DNA of 64,000 nucleotides, taken from NCBI RefSeq assembly GCF_001757105.1, contig NZ_MDHN01000010.1:1-64000 (forward strand). Direction: 5' to 3'. Below are positions 35,039 to 44,238 of this stretch, in pieces (position 1 is the stretch's first letter; every line of letters begins with the position of its first letter). The stretch comes from Alteromonas confluentis. Lineage in GTDB: Bacteria; Pseudomonadota; Gammaproteobacteria; Enterobacterales; Alteromonadaceae. The position numbers and the translations under genes were made by a program. The notes under the pieces are model-generated. The model was not told where the DNA came from. It was given only the letters and a program-made list of their open reading frames with translations, and searched no databases.

Positions 35039-36225
35039 TATGATTCTCCTAAATGTACGAGCGGGTGCGCTTCTTCCCACGGTGGCGCGAAGAAGCCGGC
35101 GACAACATCGTCTGGAATGGCGTCGATGTGATTAAAACGCCAGGCAGGATTACCGTCTTTATCAATAAGCAGCGCCCTTATCCCCTCTTTGAGTTCGCCA
35201 AATTCAGCGCACCGACACGCCATGATCAGTTCCATACGGAAACAGTCTGACAACGACAACTGTGCACCTTTACTAAATTGCGAGAAGAACAGCGCTGCAG
35301 TAAGACTAGAACCGGCTGACAATGACTGTTGCGCACGGCGCAGCCAGGGATCTTCGCCCGCATCAATAGCGAGAAGACCGGCTTTAACGACACTGGCAGT
35401 ACTCGCCGCACAAATTCGCTCAATCTCTGCCAGCCAAGGTGCAACACGGTCGTTTAGCGCAATACCATCATCGGGCGCTATGGTCGCAGAATGGTCTTGT
35501 AGCAAACGAGAAAGCGCACTGCCTGGCGACGCCGTCGATGACCAATCAGTATCTTGCCATTGTGAAATTAGCGCATTCAATCCGCCGCTGTTACAGAGAA
35601 AATCGGCCATTCCGTAATTCACCGATTCAGCACCGTTCAACTGCGCCGCCGTCATGCCCAAAAACAATCCGAGTTTATGGTGCAGTCGCGGCAGAAAAAA
35701 ACTGGCTCCTACATCAGGAAAGAGGCCAATGGAGATTTCCGGCATGGCCAATTTACTGGTTTCGGTGACCACACGATGACTTGCACCTTGTAACAGGCCC
35801 ATACCACCGCCCATAACAATTCCTGAACCCCATACCACCACCGGTTTGCTAAAAGTGTGGATGGTATGATCGAGTTCGTACTCCACGGTGAAAAATGATT
35901 TGATAAATGGAGGCACCGTATCGGGTTGCTCTGCCATTGCGTGATACATCGAAACGATGTCGCCACCCGCACAAAACGCTTTATCACCCACACTGTCAAT
36001 CAGCACAAACACCATGTCATCGGCTTGTTCCCATTGCTTCAACACAGCGAGCATTGTGGTTGCCATGTCTACGTCCAGCGCATTCAGTGCTTTTGGTTTA
36101 TTCAGCGTCAGTTGTCCGAATCGCTGTCCGCAGCGGGTACGATGTTCTGTCGCAATCACCTTTTGTTGTTCGTTCACAAGCATATCCTTGTCGGCATTAG
36201 GTATCAGATGTGGGCTATCAAGCAT
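35038..36225 (-). CDS. 3-hydroxyisobutyryl-CoA hydrolase (enoyl-CoA hydratase family)
   Basis: 395 residues from ATG 36225 with AGG 6 bases upstream; a GTG at 36228 and an ATG at 36183 are alternatives. Crotonase fold with LNKPKALNALDVDM (near 35), VFVLIDSVGDKAFCAGGDIVSMY, GIVMGGGMGLLQG and MPEISIGLFPDVGASFFLPRL, and a C-terminal extension beyond 260 residues that distinguishes hydrolases (HIBCH) from hydratases. Catalyses hydrolysis of 3-hydroxyisobutyryl-CoA. Translationally coupled to mmsB. Confidence 0.93.
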   Translation of the reverse strand: MLDSPHLIPNADKDMLVNEQQKVIATEHRTRCGQRFGQLTLNKPKALNALDVDMATTMLAVLKQWEQADDMVFVLIDSVGDKAFCAGGDIVSMYHAMAEQPDTVPPFIKSFFTVEYELDHTIHTFSKPVVVWGSGIVMGGGMGLLQGASHRVVTETSKLAMPEISIGLFPDVGASFFLPRLHHKLGLFLGMTAAQLNGAESVNYGMADFLCNSGGLNALISQWQDTDWSSTASPGSALSRLLQDHSATIAPDDGIALNDRVAPWLAEIERICAASTASVVKAGLLAIDAGEDPWLRRAQQSLSAGSSLTAALFFSQFSKGAQLSLSDCFRMELIMACRCAEFGELKEGIRALLIDKDGNPAWRFNHIDAIPDDVVAGFFAPPWEEAHPLVHLGES

Positions 36226-36250
36226 CACCAGCCTAGTCTATTTGGCTGGG

Positions 36251-37405
36251 TTATAACACAGAACCCATGTCCGCGATGAGTCGGCGACCGATGATCACGC
36301 GCATAATCTCATTCGTACCTTCCAAAATTTGGTGCACACGTACGTCGCGTACATGTCGCTCTAGCGGATATTCTTTTATGTAGCCGTATCCACCATGTAT
36401 TTGCAGTGCCTCGTTACACACCATAAAGCCTGCATCAGTAGCGAATCGTTTTGCCATGGCGCAATAGGTGGTTTTATCAGCATCATTGTTATCCAATTTA
36501 AACGCAGCCAGGCGAACCAACTGGCGAGCCGCAACCAATTCTGTGGCCATGTCGGCCAATTTGAACTGAAGCGCCTGAAAGGCTGCCAGTGGTTTGCCAA
36601 ACTGCTCCCTATCGTTAAGGTACTGCCTTGCGGTTTCCAGCGCCTGTTGGGCTGTGCCAACGGAGCAAGTTGCGATGTTCACTCTGCCGCCATCCAGCCC
36701 CTGCATTGCCATACTGAAACCTTCACCTTCATTGCCTAATAAAGCCGATGCAGGCACATGCACATTCTCAAAGGTAATCATGCGCGTTGGCTGCGCGTTC
36801 CAACCCATTTTTTCTTCTGGCTTACCGTAACTCACGCCCTCTGCATTAGCAGGAACCACAAAAGCCGAAATACCTTTTGGTCCTTCGCCGCCCGTTCGCG
36901 CCATAACGACCAGAACATCTGTACTACCCGCGCCAGAAATGAAAACCTTGGAGCCGTTAATCACATAACCATCTTGTGAATTAACCGCCTTGGTTTTTAG
37001 CGATGCGGCGTCTGAACCTGCCCCGGGCTCAGTAAGGCAATAAGAAGCAAGCTTTTCTCCGCTAACCAATGCATCACACCAGTCGCTTTTCGCTTCCTCG
37101 GTGCCCCAGGTGGCAATCATCCAGGTCGCCATATTGTGAATCGTTAGCATGGCTGTGGTGGTGGTACAGCCCATCGCTAACTGTTCGAAGATTAACGATG
37201 AGTCCAGTCGCGACAGCCCCAGGCCGCCAGCGTCTTCCGGTGTGTATAAGCCACAAAAGCCGAGTTCACCCGCCTTGCGTAGGGCTTCTACAGGAAAAAT
37301 ATGTTCTCTATCCCAGCGAGCTGCATTCGGAGCAAATTCCTGAGCAGCGAATTGGCTGGCCGCATCCATGAAGGCGATTTGGTCATCGTTTAAAGAAAAG
37401 TCCAT
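36251..37405 (-). CDS. Acyl-CoA dehydrogenase (isobutyryl-CoA type)
   Basis: 384 residues. FAD-dependent: SSYCLTEPGAGSDAASLKT-like central stretch (ASYCLTEPGAGSDAASLKT, near 127), GFSMAMQGLDGGRVNIA (near 227), IHGGYGYIKEYPLERHVRD and catalytic Glu in QILEGTNEIMR (near 365). Its place between mmsA and the 3-hydroxyisobutyryl-CoA hydrolase implies isobutyryl-CoA as substrate. GGAGG at good spacing precedes ATG 37405. Part of the valine operon with a 12-base gap to mmsA. Confidence 0.93.
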   Translation of the reverse strand: MDFSLNDDQIAFMDAASQFAAQEFAPNAARWDREHIFPVEALRKAGELGFCGLYTPEDAGGLGLSRLDSSLIFEQLAMGCTTTTAMLTIHNMATWMIATWGTEEAKSDWCDALVSGEKLASYCLTEPGAGSDAASLKTKAVNSQDGYVINGSKVFISGAGSTDVLVVMARTGGEGPKGISAFVVPANAEGVSYGKPEEKMGWNAQPTRMITFENVHVPASALLGNEGEGFSMAMQGLDGGRVNIATCSVGTAQQALETARQYLNDREQFGKPLAAFQALQFKLADMATELVAARQLVRLAAFKLDNNDADKTTYCAMAKRFATDAGFMVCNEALQIHGGYGYIKEYPLERHVRDVRVHQILEGTNEIMRVIIGRRLIADMGSVL

Positions 37406-37417
37406 TGATGCCTCCTT

Positions 37418-38905
37418 TTACATTGAAATGGTGAGATTAAGTGGACCAGGAATATCATCGTCTAACCAACGACTCGTAACCGTTTTAGTTTCTGTGTAAA
37501 AGCGCACGGCTTGCTTTCCGTAAGCGTGTAAATCGCCGTAAAACGAGTTTTTCCAGCCGGTAAATGAAAAGAACGGGAGTGGCACCGGAATGGGTACATT
37601 GATGCCTACTTGCCCCACGGTGACTTCATGCTGATACTTACGTGCAGCCGCACCACTGTTAGTAAATATAGAAGTGCCGTTACCGAAGGGGTTCGCGTTC
37701 ACCAGCGAAAGCGCTTCGTCCAGAGAGTCAACGGTCATACACGAAAGCACCGGCCCGAAAATTTCTTCCTGGTAAATAGCCATGTCTGGCGTAACCTCTG
37801 AAAACACCGTGGCACCAACCCAATTGCCATTTTCGTAACCTGGTACGGTAAAATCAGAGCCGTCCAGCAAACAGTTTGCGCCCTGCTTTTTACCTTGTTC
37901 AATTAACGACAGTACACGTTGCTTCGCCGCCGGTGAAATTAACGGGCCAAAGCCGGCTTCGCTGTCGTTCCATAAACCTGGTTTCACCTTGGCAATACGT
38001 TCAACCAATTCGGGGATCCACGATTTCGCCTTGCCAACAAATACCGCTGCTGAAATAGCCATACAACGCTGCCCTGCTGCACCAACAGATGCCCCGACGA
38101 GATTATTCAATACATGCTCTTTGTTCGCATCAGGCATCACGACGGTGTGGTTTTTTGCACCGGCGAAACATTGGGCGCGCTTCAAATTTGCCGTAGCGGT
38201 TTTGTAAATGGCTTGACCTACAGGCACAGATCCCACAAACGAAACGGCTTTGATATGATCATCATTAAGTAAACGGTCGACTTGCGCCTTACCACCATGC
38301 ACAACGTTAAGTACGCCTGGCGGTGCTCCCGCCTCCAGAAACAGTTCAGCAAGACGGTTGGGAGTCAGCGGGTCCTGTTCTGAAGGCTTGAGCACAAACG
38401 TGTTGCCACATGCAATGGCGAGAGGGAACATCCAAAGCGGTATCATTGCCGGAAAATTAAACGGCGTGATGCCAACACACACACCTAAAGGTTGTATGTA
38501 GCTGGCAGTGTCAATATTGCGGGCAACGTTTTCTACGGTTTCGCCCATCATCATAGACGGCACATTCATGGCTTGTTCAACCACTTCAATACCACGCCAC
38601 ACATCGCCTTTGGCATCGTCGAATGTTTTGCCTGTTTCGCTGGCCAAAAGTGTGGCCAGTTCATCATGATATTGTTTGAGTAATGCCTGATAACGCATCA
38701 TCAATCGAGCACGCTCGGTGACAGGCACGTCGCGCCAAGTCTCAAACGCCCTCACCGCACTATCAATGGCTGCGGTCATGTCATCTTCAGAAGCACACTG
38801 AATATTGGCGATGGTTTCGTTATTGGCAGGATTAGTCACAGCAATCGTCTGCTCCCCCTTCCCTGACACCCATTCCCCGTTAATCAACATCGGCACGTTT
38901 TGCAT
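37418..38905 (-). CDS. mmsA: CoA-acylating methylmalonate-semialdehyde dehydrogenase
   Basis: 495 residues. NAD-dependent oxidation of methylmalonate semialdehyde to propionyl-Co[11 protein letters not shown] at the start, [21 protein letters not shown] (near 148-168), [10 protein letters not shown], and the catalytic Cys281 in [30 protein letters not shown] near 443 is a strong MmsA signature. First gene of the valine operon; a nested palindrome lies 61-85 bases upstream. Confidence 0.95.
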   Translation of the reverse strand: MQNVPMLINGEWVSGKGEQTIAVTNPANNETIANIQCASEDDMTAAIDSAVRAFETWRDVPVTERARLMMRYQALLKQYHDELATLLASETGKTFDDAKGDVWRGIEVVEQAMNVPSMMMGETVENVARNIDTASYIQPLGVCVGITPFNFPAMIPLWMFPLAIACGNTFVLKPSEQDPLTPNRLAELFLEAGAPPGVLNVVHGGKAQVDRLLNDDHIKAVSFVGSVPVGQAIYKTATANLKRAQCFAGAKNHTVVMPDANKEHVLNNLVGASVGAAGQRCMAISAAVFVGKAKSWIPELVERIAKVKPGLWNDSEAGFGPLISPAAKQRVLSLIEQGKKQGANCLLDGSDFTVPGYENGNWVGATVFSEVTPDMAIYQEEIFGPVLSCMTVDSLDEALSLVNANPFGNGTSIFTNSGAAARKYQHEVTVGQVGINVPIPVPLPFFSFTGWKNSFYGDLHAYGKQAVRFYTETKTVTSRWLDDDIPGPLNLTISM

Positions 38906-38965
38906 ATCGCTCTCTTTTCATGTTGCTTGCTATTGGCTTATGCAACACCTTAAACAATTCTGAAG

Positions 38966-38990
38966 GTTTACGTAAACGTTAACGTAAAAC
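38966..38990. promoter_or_regulatory. Nested palindrome, LiuR-like operator upstream of mmsA
   Basis: GTTTACGTAAAC (38966-38977) is a perfect 12-bp palindrome overlapping ACGTTAACGT (38975-38984), another perfect palindrome; TTTACGT and ACGTAAA also flank the group as an inverted pair. From established work on branched-chain amino acid regulons, LiuR (MerR family) sites in gammaproteobacteria look like TTTACGTTAACGTAAA-type strings. The position, 61-85 bases before the valine operon, fits. Assignment to LiuR is inference. Confidence 0.65.
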
Positions 38991-39155
38991 AATTAAAAGC
39001 ATATTGTAAATTTTTTGTGACAACGATTGATGCGTTCAGCACGTTCTGGTGAAACACTTTTAATAGAGCGCTCTCAGGGTGACGAATTTCACCTACGCTG
39101 TTATGCTTAAGGTACGTGCCATTCTCGCTGTTATATCAGGAAGCTGCTCGCCATC

Positions 39156-40811
39156 ATGCCCTATCGTCTGGCAATTATTGAAGATAACGCCACTGCCCGC
39201 TCGGCGATCCGCAGTCACTTGCTGCCCATGGGCGAGTTTGAAATTAGTAGTTTCAGTAACGGTTCCGAGTTAAAAGCGGCCCTTCGCCGACAAAATTTTG
39301 AAATAATTCTGATGGATTTTCACCTCGGACAAGGCAGAAATGGCGTGGAATGGGTGCAACAGTTACGACAGAGCCAGTTTATTCGTCCGAGTACAGGCAT
39401 CATATTTATTACCGCCGACCGGCTCCCGCAAACTGTAGGTCAGATCATTGATACACAGCCGGATTTATTTGTCATAAAGCCTTACAACATTGCCACATTG
39501 ACCCGCGGTTTAAAGCACTATTTGAGCTACAGAAGCTTTGTTAAACAGGCCCTCGACGCGCTGGATAACAATGATGCAGAAAATGCACTTCGCATTATCA
39601 ACCAACTAGACAGCGAGCAAACCCCTGGCAGACTTAAAAATGATGTGGTGAAGTTACACGCCCGTATTTTGTTTCAGCTTGGTAAACTGTTAGAAGCCAA
39701 AAAGCTGTATGAAACCGTGCTAGCCCATTCAGACAAAGTGTTATGGGCACAATGGGGAAAAATTAAGTGCGAATATCTGGCGGGCAACTGGTCGCATTGC
39801 AGAAATGAGCTTTCTGACTTAATGACTAATTCACTGGCACGCGATAAAGCTTTCGAATGGCTCGCGTGCCTTTGCTTTGAACAGGAAGCCTGGTCACAAG
39901 CTGAATTCTATTTAGATCATATAAAAATTAGCGAGTTAAGTGTTCCCGCTACGCGTCTTAAATCGTTGACCTACCAGAAACAGGATAAGGTCATTGAAGG
40001 CATAGAGTTGTTGCAAAAAAAGCGTGATTACAATCGCAGTACCCGCGAACGCTTCAATGAATTCACTGTGGAGCTGGCTGAGTTTTACCTTTCCATTGCT
40101 GAACAACAACCGAAAACAAATCGTGACGAAAGTCTTAGCCAGGCCCGCCGCCTGATTGGCATAGCAAGTCGGGCACAAGTGGATCAACAGCAAATTCAGA
40201 AGAAAGATTACCTGCTCGCGTTCGCGGCATCTCTCGAAGACGATCACGATAAAGTGACTCAGATATTATCGCTGGAACATATGGATCTGCTGTCGCGCAC
40301 CGATCCTGCCACCTTAACCATCGCAGCAAAAACCCACAATGCCATTGGAAACAGTGAAAAAGCCCGTGAATTACTGGCGATGGCACATGAGCGAAATCAC
40401 CTTGTAGGCAATCTGGCCTCGCAAACGTTAAACGAACAGGTACTGACCAATGCAGAGCTTGATATGGGTATGGCCGAAGAGCGTTCACTTGAACTCAACA
40501 ATACGGGAATGCGACTTTTTATTGGCAGAGACTACATCAGAGCCATGTACTACTTTTATCAGGCTTATCAGATGCAGCCCAGCACGGCAGCATTTGGCTT
40601 GAACCTGGTACAGTGCATGCTGGAGTCTCGCCATGCCAATTACCGCTCGTACACCGTACCGGCTTTGCTAAGTAAACTCGATGTTGGGGCGCTCAATAAC
40701 AGCAACCGTAAACGTCTGCATCAACTAAGAACCCAAGCACAAGCTGAAGCGAGCTTTTTCTATGCTGAGCAAACACCAGACAATGAAAACGCCCAAGACT
40801 CTGCGTCTTGA
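39156..40811 (+). CDS. Response regulator with TPR output (REC-TPR), second copy
   Basis: 551 residues. Receiver domain with E9-D10, phosphoacceptor D54 (IILMDFHLG) and Lys near 109 (LFVIKPYN), then helical repeats: AENALRIINQL, KLLEAKKLYETVLAHSD, GNSEKARELLAMAHERN and RDYIRAMYYFYQAYQMQPS. No output enzyme or DNA-binding domain. Same design and length as 18347-19987, including a similar last repeat (GLNLVQCMLES here, ALNLLQCVVKL there). Isolated from any kinase gene. Divergent from the valine operon. Confidence 0.9.
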   Translation: MPYRLAIIEDNATARSAIRSHLLPMGEFEISSFSNGSELKAALRRQNFEIILMDFHLGQGRNGVEWVQQLRQSQFIRPSTGIIFITADRLPQTVGQIIDTQPDLFVIKPYNIATLTRGLKHYLSYRSFVKQALDALDNNDAENALRIINQLDSEQTPGRLKNDVVKLHARILFQLGKLLEAKKLYETVLAHSDKVLWAQWGKIKCEYLAGNWSHCRNELSDLMTNSLARDKAFEWLACLCFEQEAWSQAEFYLDHIKISELSVPATRLKSLTYQKQDKVIEGIELLQKKRDYNRSTRERFNEFTVELAEFYLSIAEQQPKTNRDESLSQARRLIGIASRAQVDQQQIQKKDYLLAFAASLEDDHDKVTQILSLEHMDLLSRTDPATLTIAAKTHNAIGNSEKARELLAMAHERNHLVGNLASQTLNEQVLTNAELDMGMAEERSLELNNTGMRLFIGRDYIRAMYYFYQAYQMQPSTAAFGLNLVQCMLESRHANYRSYTVPALLSKLDVGALNNSNRKRLHQLRTQAQAEASFFYAEQTPDNENAQDSAS

Positions 40812-40842
40812 GCGTAATTTTTGAGTGCGAGAGACTGCAAGA

Positions 40843-41709
40843 CTAAGACGTTGACAGTCGGGTCAGTAAGCTCGATGTATCCCAGCGGCCGCCCCCTGCT
40901 TTTTGTACATCGGCATAATACTGATCAACCAGTGCGGTAAGCGCAAGCGTAGAACCATTGCGCCGGGCTTCATCAAGGGCAATCGACAAGTCTTTTCGCA
41001 TCCAATCAACGGCAAAACCGTAGTCGTATTTCCCCTCCAGCATGGTTTGCGCGCGATTTTCCATCTGCCATGACTGTGCCGCACCTTTAGAAATAACATC
41101 GATAACGGCACCACAATCTAACCCTGCCTGTTGACCAAAATGCAATGCTTCCGACAAGCCCTGAACAATACCGGCAATACAAATCTGGTTCATCATTTTG
41201 GCTAACTGGCCACTGCCCGCATCACCGAGTAACTGGCTATGGCGCGCATAGGCATCCATCACTGGCTGCACGCGATCAAACACCGCTTGATCTCCTCCCA
41301 CCATAATAGTGAGCTGACCATTCTCAGCGCCTGCCTGGCCACCGGAAACCGGTGCATCTAGAAACCCAAGTGATTTTTCTTTGCAGCGCTGGCTAAGCGT
41401 TCTGGCCACATCAGCAGAGGCTGTGGTGTGATCAACCAGCACCGCGCCAGCCGCCATGTTATCTATGGCTGTTCCTGCCACCGCGAGTACGTCGTTGTCA
41501 TTGCCCACACACATAAACACGATGTCTGCGCCAGATACCGCTGCAGCAATGTCTTCAGCGAAATTGCCGCCATATTGCTGTTGCCAGCTTTTCGCTTTGC
41601 TGGTTGTACGGTTATAAACCGTAACGTCGAAGGCCGCATTTTGCAGGTGACCCGCCATGGGATAGCCCATAACCCCAAGGCCAAGAAAAGTAACTTTTTT
41701 CACAGACAT
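40843..41709 (-). CDS. NAD(P)-dependent beta-hydroxyacid dehydrogenase (HIBADH family)
   Basis: 288 residues. Rossmann GLGVMGYPMAGHLQ, DAPVSGGQAGAENGQLTIMVGG, and catalytic Lys in GQLAKMMNQICIAG. Same family as mmsB, but only distantly similar and not adjacent to the valine operon, so the substrate may be another beta-hydroxyacid such as tartronate semialdehyde. The start ATG 41709 is plausible. Divergent from the glutathione peroxidase gene. Confidence 0.88.
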   Translation of the reverse strand: MSVKKVTFLGLGVMGYPMAGHLQNAAFDVTVYNRTTSKAKSWQQQYGGNFAEDIAAAVSGADIVFMCVGNDNDVLAVAGTAIDNMAAGAVLVDHTTASADVARTLSQRCKEKSLGFLDAPVSGGQAGAENGQLTIMVGGDQAVFDRVQPVMDAYARHSQLLGDAGSGQLAKMMNQICIAGIVQGLSEALHFGQQAGLDCGAVIDVISKGAAQSWQMENRAQTMLEGKYDYGFAVDWMRKDLSIALDEARRNGSTLALTALVDQYYADVQKAGGGRWDTSSLLTRLSTS

Positions 41710-41853
41710 TGTATTCTCTTCGTTATACGTGATAATGAGATATTCAGCTAACTTGCTGATTTCATTTAAACGGTTTTGTCATCATCAGGATAATAACAAA
41801 ACTACGAGTAAAAGCAGCCTATGCGCGCTGCAAACCAACTGAGAGACGATAAC

Positions 41854-42333
41854 ATGCCTTCGGTTTACGATTTCACCGTGACATTAAATAATGGCGAGAG
41901 ACTGCCCTTAGCATCATTAAAAGGGAAAGTACTCGTCATATTTAACACCGCCAGTCGCTGCGGCTTTACCCCCCAATATGAAGGGCTTGAAAAGTTGTGG
42001 CAACAATATAAAGATAAAGATGTTGTGCTGATTGGCTTTCCCTGCAATCAATTCGGTAGCCAGGAGCCGGGCACCGACGCCGATATCGCGCAGTTCTGCG
42101 ATCTTAACTACAATGTCACGTTTCCCATGTCGGTGAAGGTCGATGTCAATGGCAACAATGCCGCGCAGTTGTTTAACTACTTAAAAGATGAAGCCCGGGG
42201 CGTACTCGGTACTAAGGGCATAAAATGGAACTTTACCAAGTTTGTTGTCGATAAAAACGGTGTAGTACGCCACCGGTTTGCGCCAACAACGAAACCAGAA
42301 GAATTGGAGAAGTCTCTGCTCTCTCTGATTTAA
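41854..42333 (+). CDS. Glutathione-peroxidase-family thiol peroxidase
   Basis: 159 residues from ATG 41854 (MPSVYDFTV), the family start; an upstream ATG at 41821 adds 11 residues. Catalytic tetrad residues are seen: Cys36 (NTASRCGFTPQY, in place of selenocysteine), Gln70 (GFPCNQFGSQEPG) and Trp in GIKWNFTKF. No signal peptide, so cytoplasmic. Reduces hydroperoxides, probably via thioredoxin or glutathione. Followed 18 bases later by the lactate dehydrogenase gene, likely one transcript. Confidence 0.92.
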   Translation: MPSVYDFTVTLNNGERLPLASLKGKVLVIFNTASRCGFTPQYEGLEKLWQQYKDKDVVLIGFPCNQFGSQEPGTDADIAQFCDLNYNVTFPMSVKVDVNGNNAAQLFNYLKDEARGVLGTKGIKWNFTKFVVDKNGVVRHRFAPTTKPEELEKSLLSLI

Positions 42334-42351
42334 GCCTGATAAGGAAATATT

Positions 42352-43368
42352 ATGGCGGGTAAAAGCTCGGCTATTAAAATCGGTGTGTTTAGCAGTAACC
42401 CTTACGACGAAACATCGTTGTCTGCCCTGGCAGACGACAGGATGAGTATTCAGTATTTTTCCGCCCACCTTAACGACGCCACAGTGGCGCTATGTAACGG
42501 GCTCGATGCGGTTTGTGTATTCGTTAACGATGATGTGAGTGCCACGGTGTTAGCACAACTCAGTGCGATGGGCGTTAAACATGTTGCCCTGCGATGCGCG
42601 GGTTTTAATAATGTGGATCTCGATAAAGCTCAAGCACTGGGTATCGCCGTATCCCACGTTCCCGCCTATGCACCGGAAGCCGTCGCTGAGCATGCGGTAG
42701 CGCTCATGCTTACCCTCAACCGCCGTATGCACAAAGCCTACAACCGGGTAAAAGACGGTAATTTTAATCTCAACGGTTTACTCGGTTTTAATATGGCGGG
42801 TAAAACCGTAGGTATTGTAGGCACTGGGCATATTGGCAAGGCAACGGCAAAAATCTTACTGGGTTTCGGCTGTCAGGTATTGTGTTTCGACCCTTACCCC
42901 GATCGCCATCTGCAAGATGCTGGCGTACAGTATGTCGCCCTCGATAAACTGCTTGCAGAGTCACACATTATCAGTTTGCATTGCCCGTTAAACGAGCACA
43001 GCTACCACCTGATTAACCAAGACAGTATTGGTAAAATGCGCGATGGTGTCATGCTTATTAACACATCAAGAGGCGGCTTGGTGGATACCCAGGCGCTTAT
43101 AGATGGGCTAAAAATGCACAAAATTGGCTACCTTGGCCTCGATGTGTACGAAATGGAATCTGAACTGTTTTTCAAAGATCATTCCTGCGAAATTATCCAG
43201 GATGATGTATTTGAGCGATTATCCACCTTTCATAATGTGCTCATTACCGGGCATCAAGGCTTTTTTACCCAGGAAGCGTTAAGTCAAATTGCCCAAACCA
43301 CATTATCTAATGTGAAAAAATGTGCAGACAAGAATATGGATACCACCACGTTTTTAGTGAAACCCTGA
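42352..43368 (+). CDS. ldhA: D-2-hydroxyacid dehydrogenase, D-lactate type
   Basis: 338 residues. NAD-dependent. KTVGIVGTGHIGKATAKIL Rossmann loop (near 148), catalytic Arg in NTSRGGLVD (near 236), Glu in LDVYEMESELFF and His in GHQGFFTQEAL. The FNNVDLDKA/ALRCAGFN start and FERLSTFHNVLITGHQGF stretches are typical of LdhA (fermentative D-lactate dehydrogenase). Coupled to the peroxidase gene by a short gap with AAGGAAA. Confidence 0.9.
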   Translation: MAGKSSAIKIGVFSSNPYDETSLSALADDRMSIQYFSAHLNDATVALCNGLDAVCVFVNDDVSATVLAQLSAMGVKHVALRCAGFNNVDLDKAQALGIAVSHVPAYAPEAVAEHAVALMLTLNRRMHKAYNRVKDGNFNLNGLLGFNMAGKTVGIVGTGHIGKATAKILLGFGCQVLCFDPYPDRHLQDAGVQYVALDKLLAESHIISLHCPLNEHSYHLINQDSIGKMRDGVMLINTSRGGLVDTQALIDGLKMHKIGYLGLDVYEMESELFFKDHSCEIIQDDVFERLSTFHNVLITGHQGFFTQEALSQIAQTTLSNVKKCADKNMDTTTFLVKP

Positions 43369-43415
43369 TCGCCCTTTATGCATTGCGCGGCAAAAAACAA
43401 GCACCACCGGTCTAC

Positions 43416-44171
43416 TTAGGCCGGTTTCTCCAGCATCAGGTGAATGTATTTTCCTAGCCAACAATAAGGCGCTTGATTCATATACTGCTTTTCCAATGCC
43501 ACCAGGGCCTCAAATTCAGCATCGGTGAGTTGCCGTTCTCGCATGTAATCATGAAAACAACGTATGCCAGTGACAGCGTTCACAGTGAACCCAAGTGATT
43601 CTGCATGAGAGATCACTTCTGCCGGCACCAGCGGATTGTTCGGGTTTAAACGCACCTGATTTTTTACTTTCATCCCACGATTGATGTAGTCAAAATTACC
43701 GTAGATCGCGTTGCCAAACAGCGCCGCATCACGGTTAAAAAACGTTAAACTCAGTGCACTGCCAGGTTTCATTTTTTTATAGATAAGGCTTAAAGCCTCG
43801 AGGGGTTCGGCTAACCATTCCAGCACGGCATGACAAACGATGAGATCTTGCTGGTCGATCTGTGTTTCGGTCTGAATGCTGCCTTGACGGATGGTCACAT
43901 GGGGGAGTTCCGCCAAATATTCTCTTGCGAGTACCAATACATCTTCCGATGCATCCACTAATGTCACTTGGTGACCAGCATCGGCAAGCACTTTTGTCAT
44001 AATGCCGGTACCACCACCTAAATCCATAACGTTAAGTGGCCGCGACGATTGCAGGTATTGTGTGAGCGTTTCTACCAACAGTAGATGACGCAAACGCCCT
44101 TTGGTGGTGCCATAGATATTGGTGGCGAACTTTTTTGCAATACCATCAAAGTATTGGTCGGTAGATTTCAT
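43416..44171 (-). CDS. cmoM: tRNA 5-carboxymethoxyuridine methyltransferase CmoM
   Basis: 251 residues. N terminus with FDGIAKKFATNIYGTTKGRLRH and SAM-binding NVMDLGGGTGIMTKVL (near 45), CHAVLEWLAEPLEAL (near 113), and RGMKVKNQVRLNPNNPLVP, all diagnostic of CmoM (SmtA). It methylates the carboxymethoxyuridine at tRNA position 34. TrhO at 16600 supplies the 5-hydroxyuridine precursor. Divergent from nothing nearby; the next gene on the same strand is the Nif3-type gene. Confidence 0.92.
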   Translation of the reverse strand: MKSTDQYFDGIAKKFATNIYGTTKGRLRHLLLVETLTQYLQSSRPLNVMDLGGGTGIMTKVLADAGHQVTLVDASEDVLVLAREYLAELPHVTIRQGSIQTETQIDQQDLIVCHAVLEWLAEPLEALSLIYKKMKPGSALSLTFFNRDAALFGNAIYGNFDYINRGMKVKNQVRLNPNNPLVPAEVISHAESLGFTVNAVTGIRCFHDYMRERQLTDAEFEALVALEKQYMNQAPYCWLGKYIHLMLEKPA

Positions 44172-44238
44172 GAATGCATCTGCAGTAAGTTGAACGACTC
44201 GTAGCTACATACTCGTTAATAACGTTGCTAAGAAGAGA

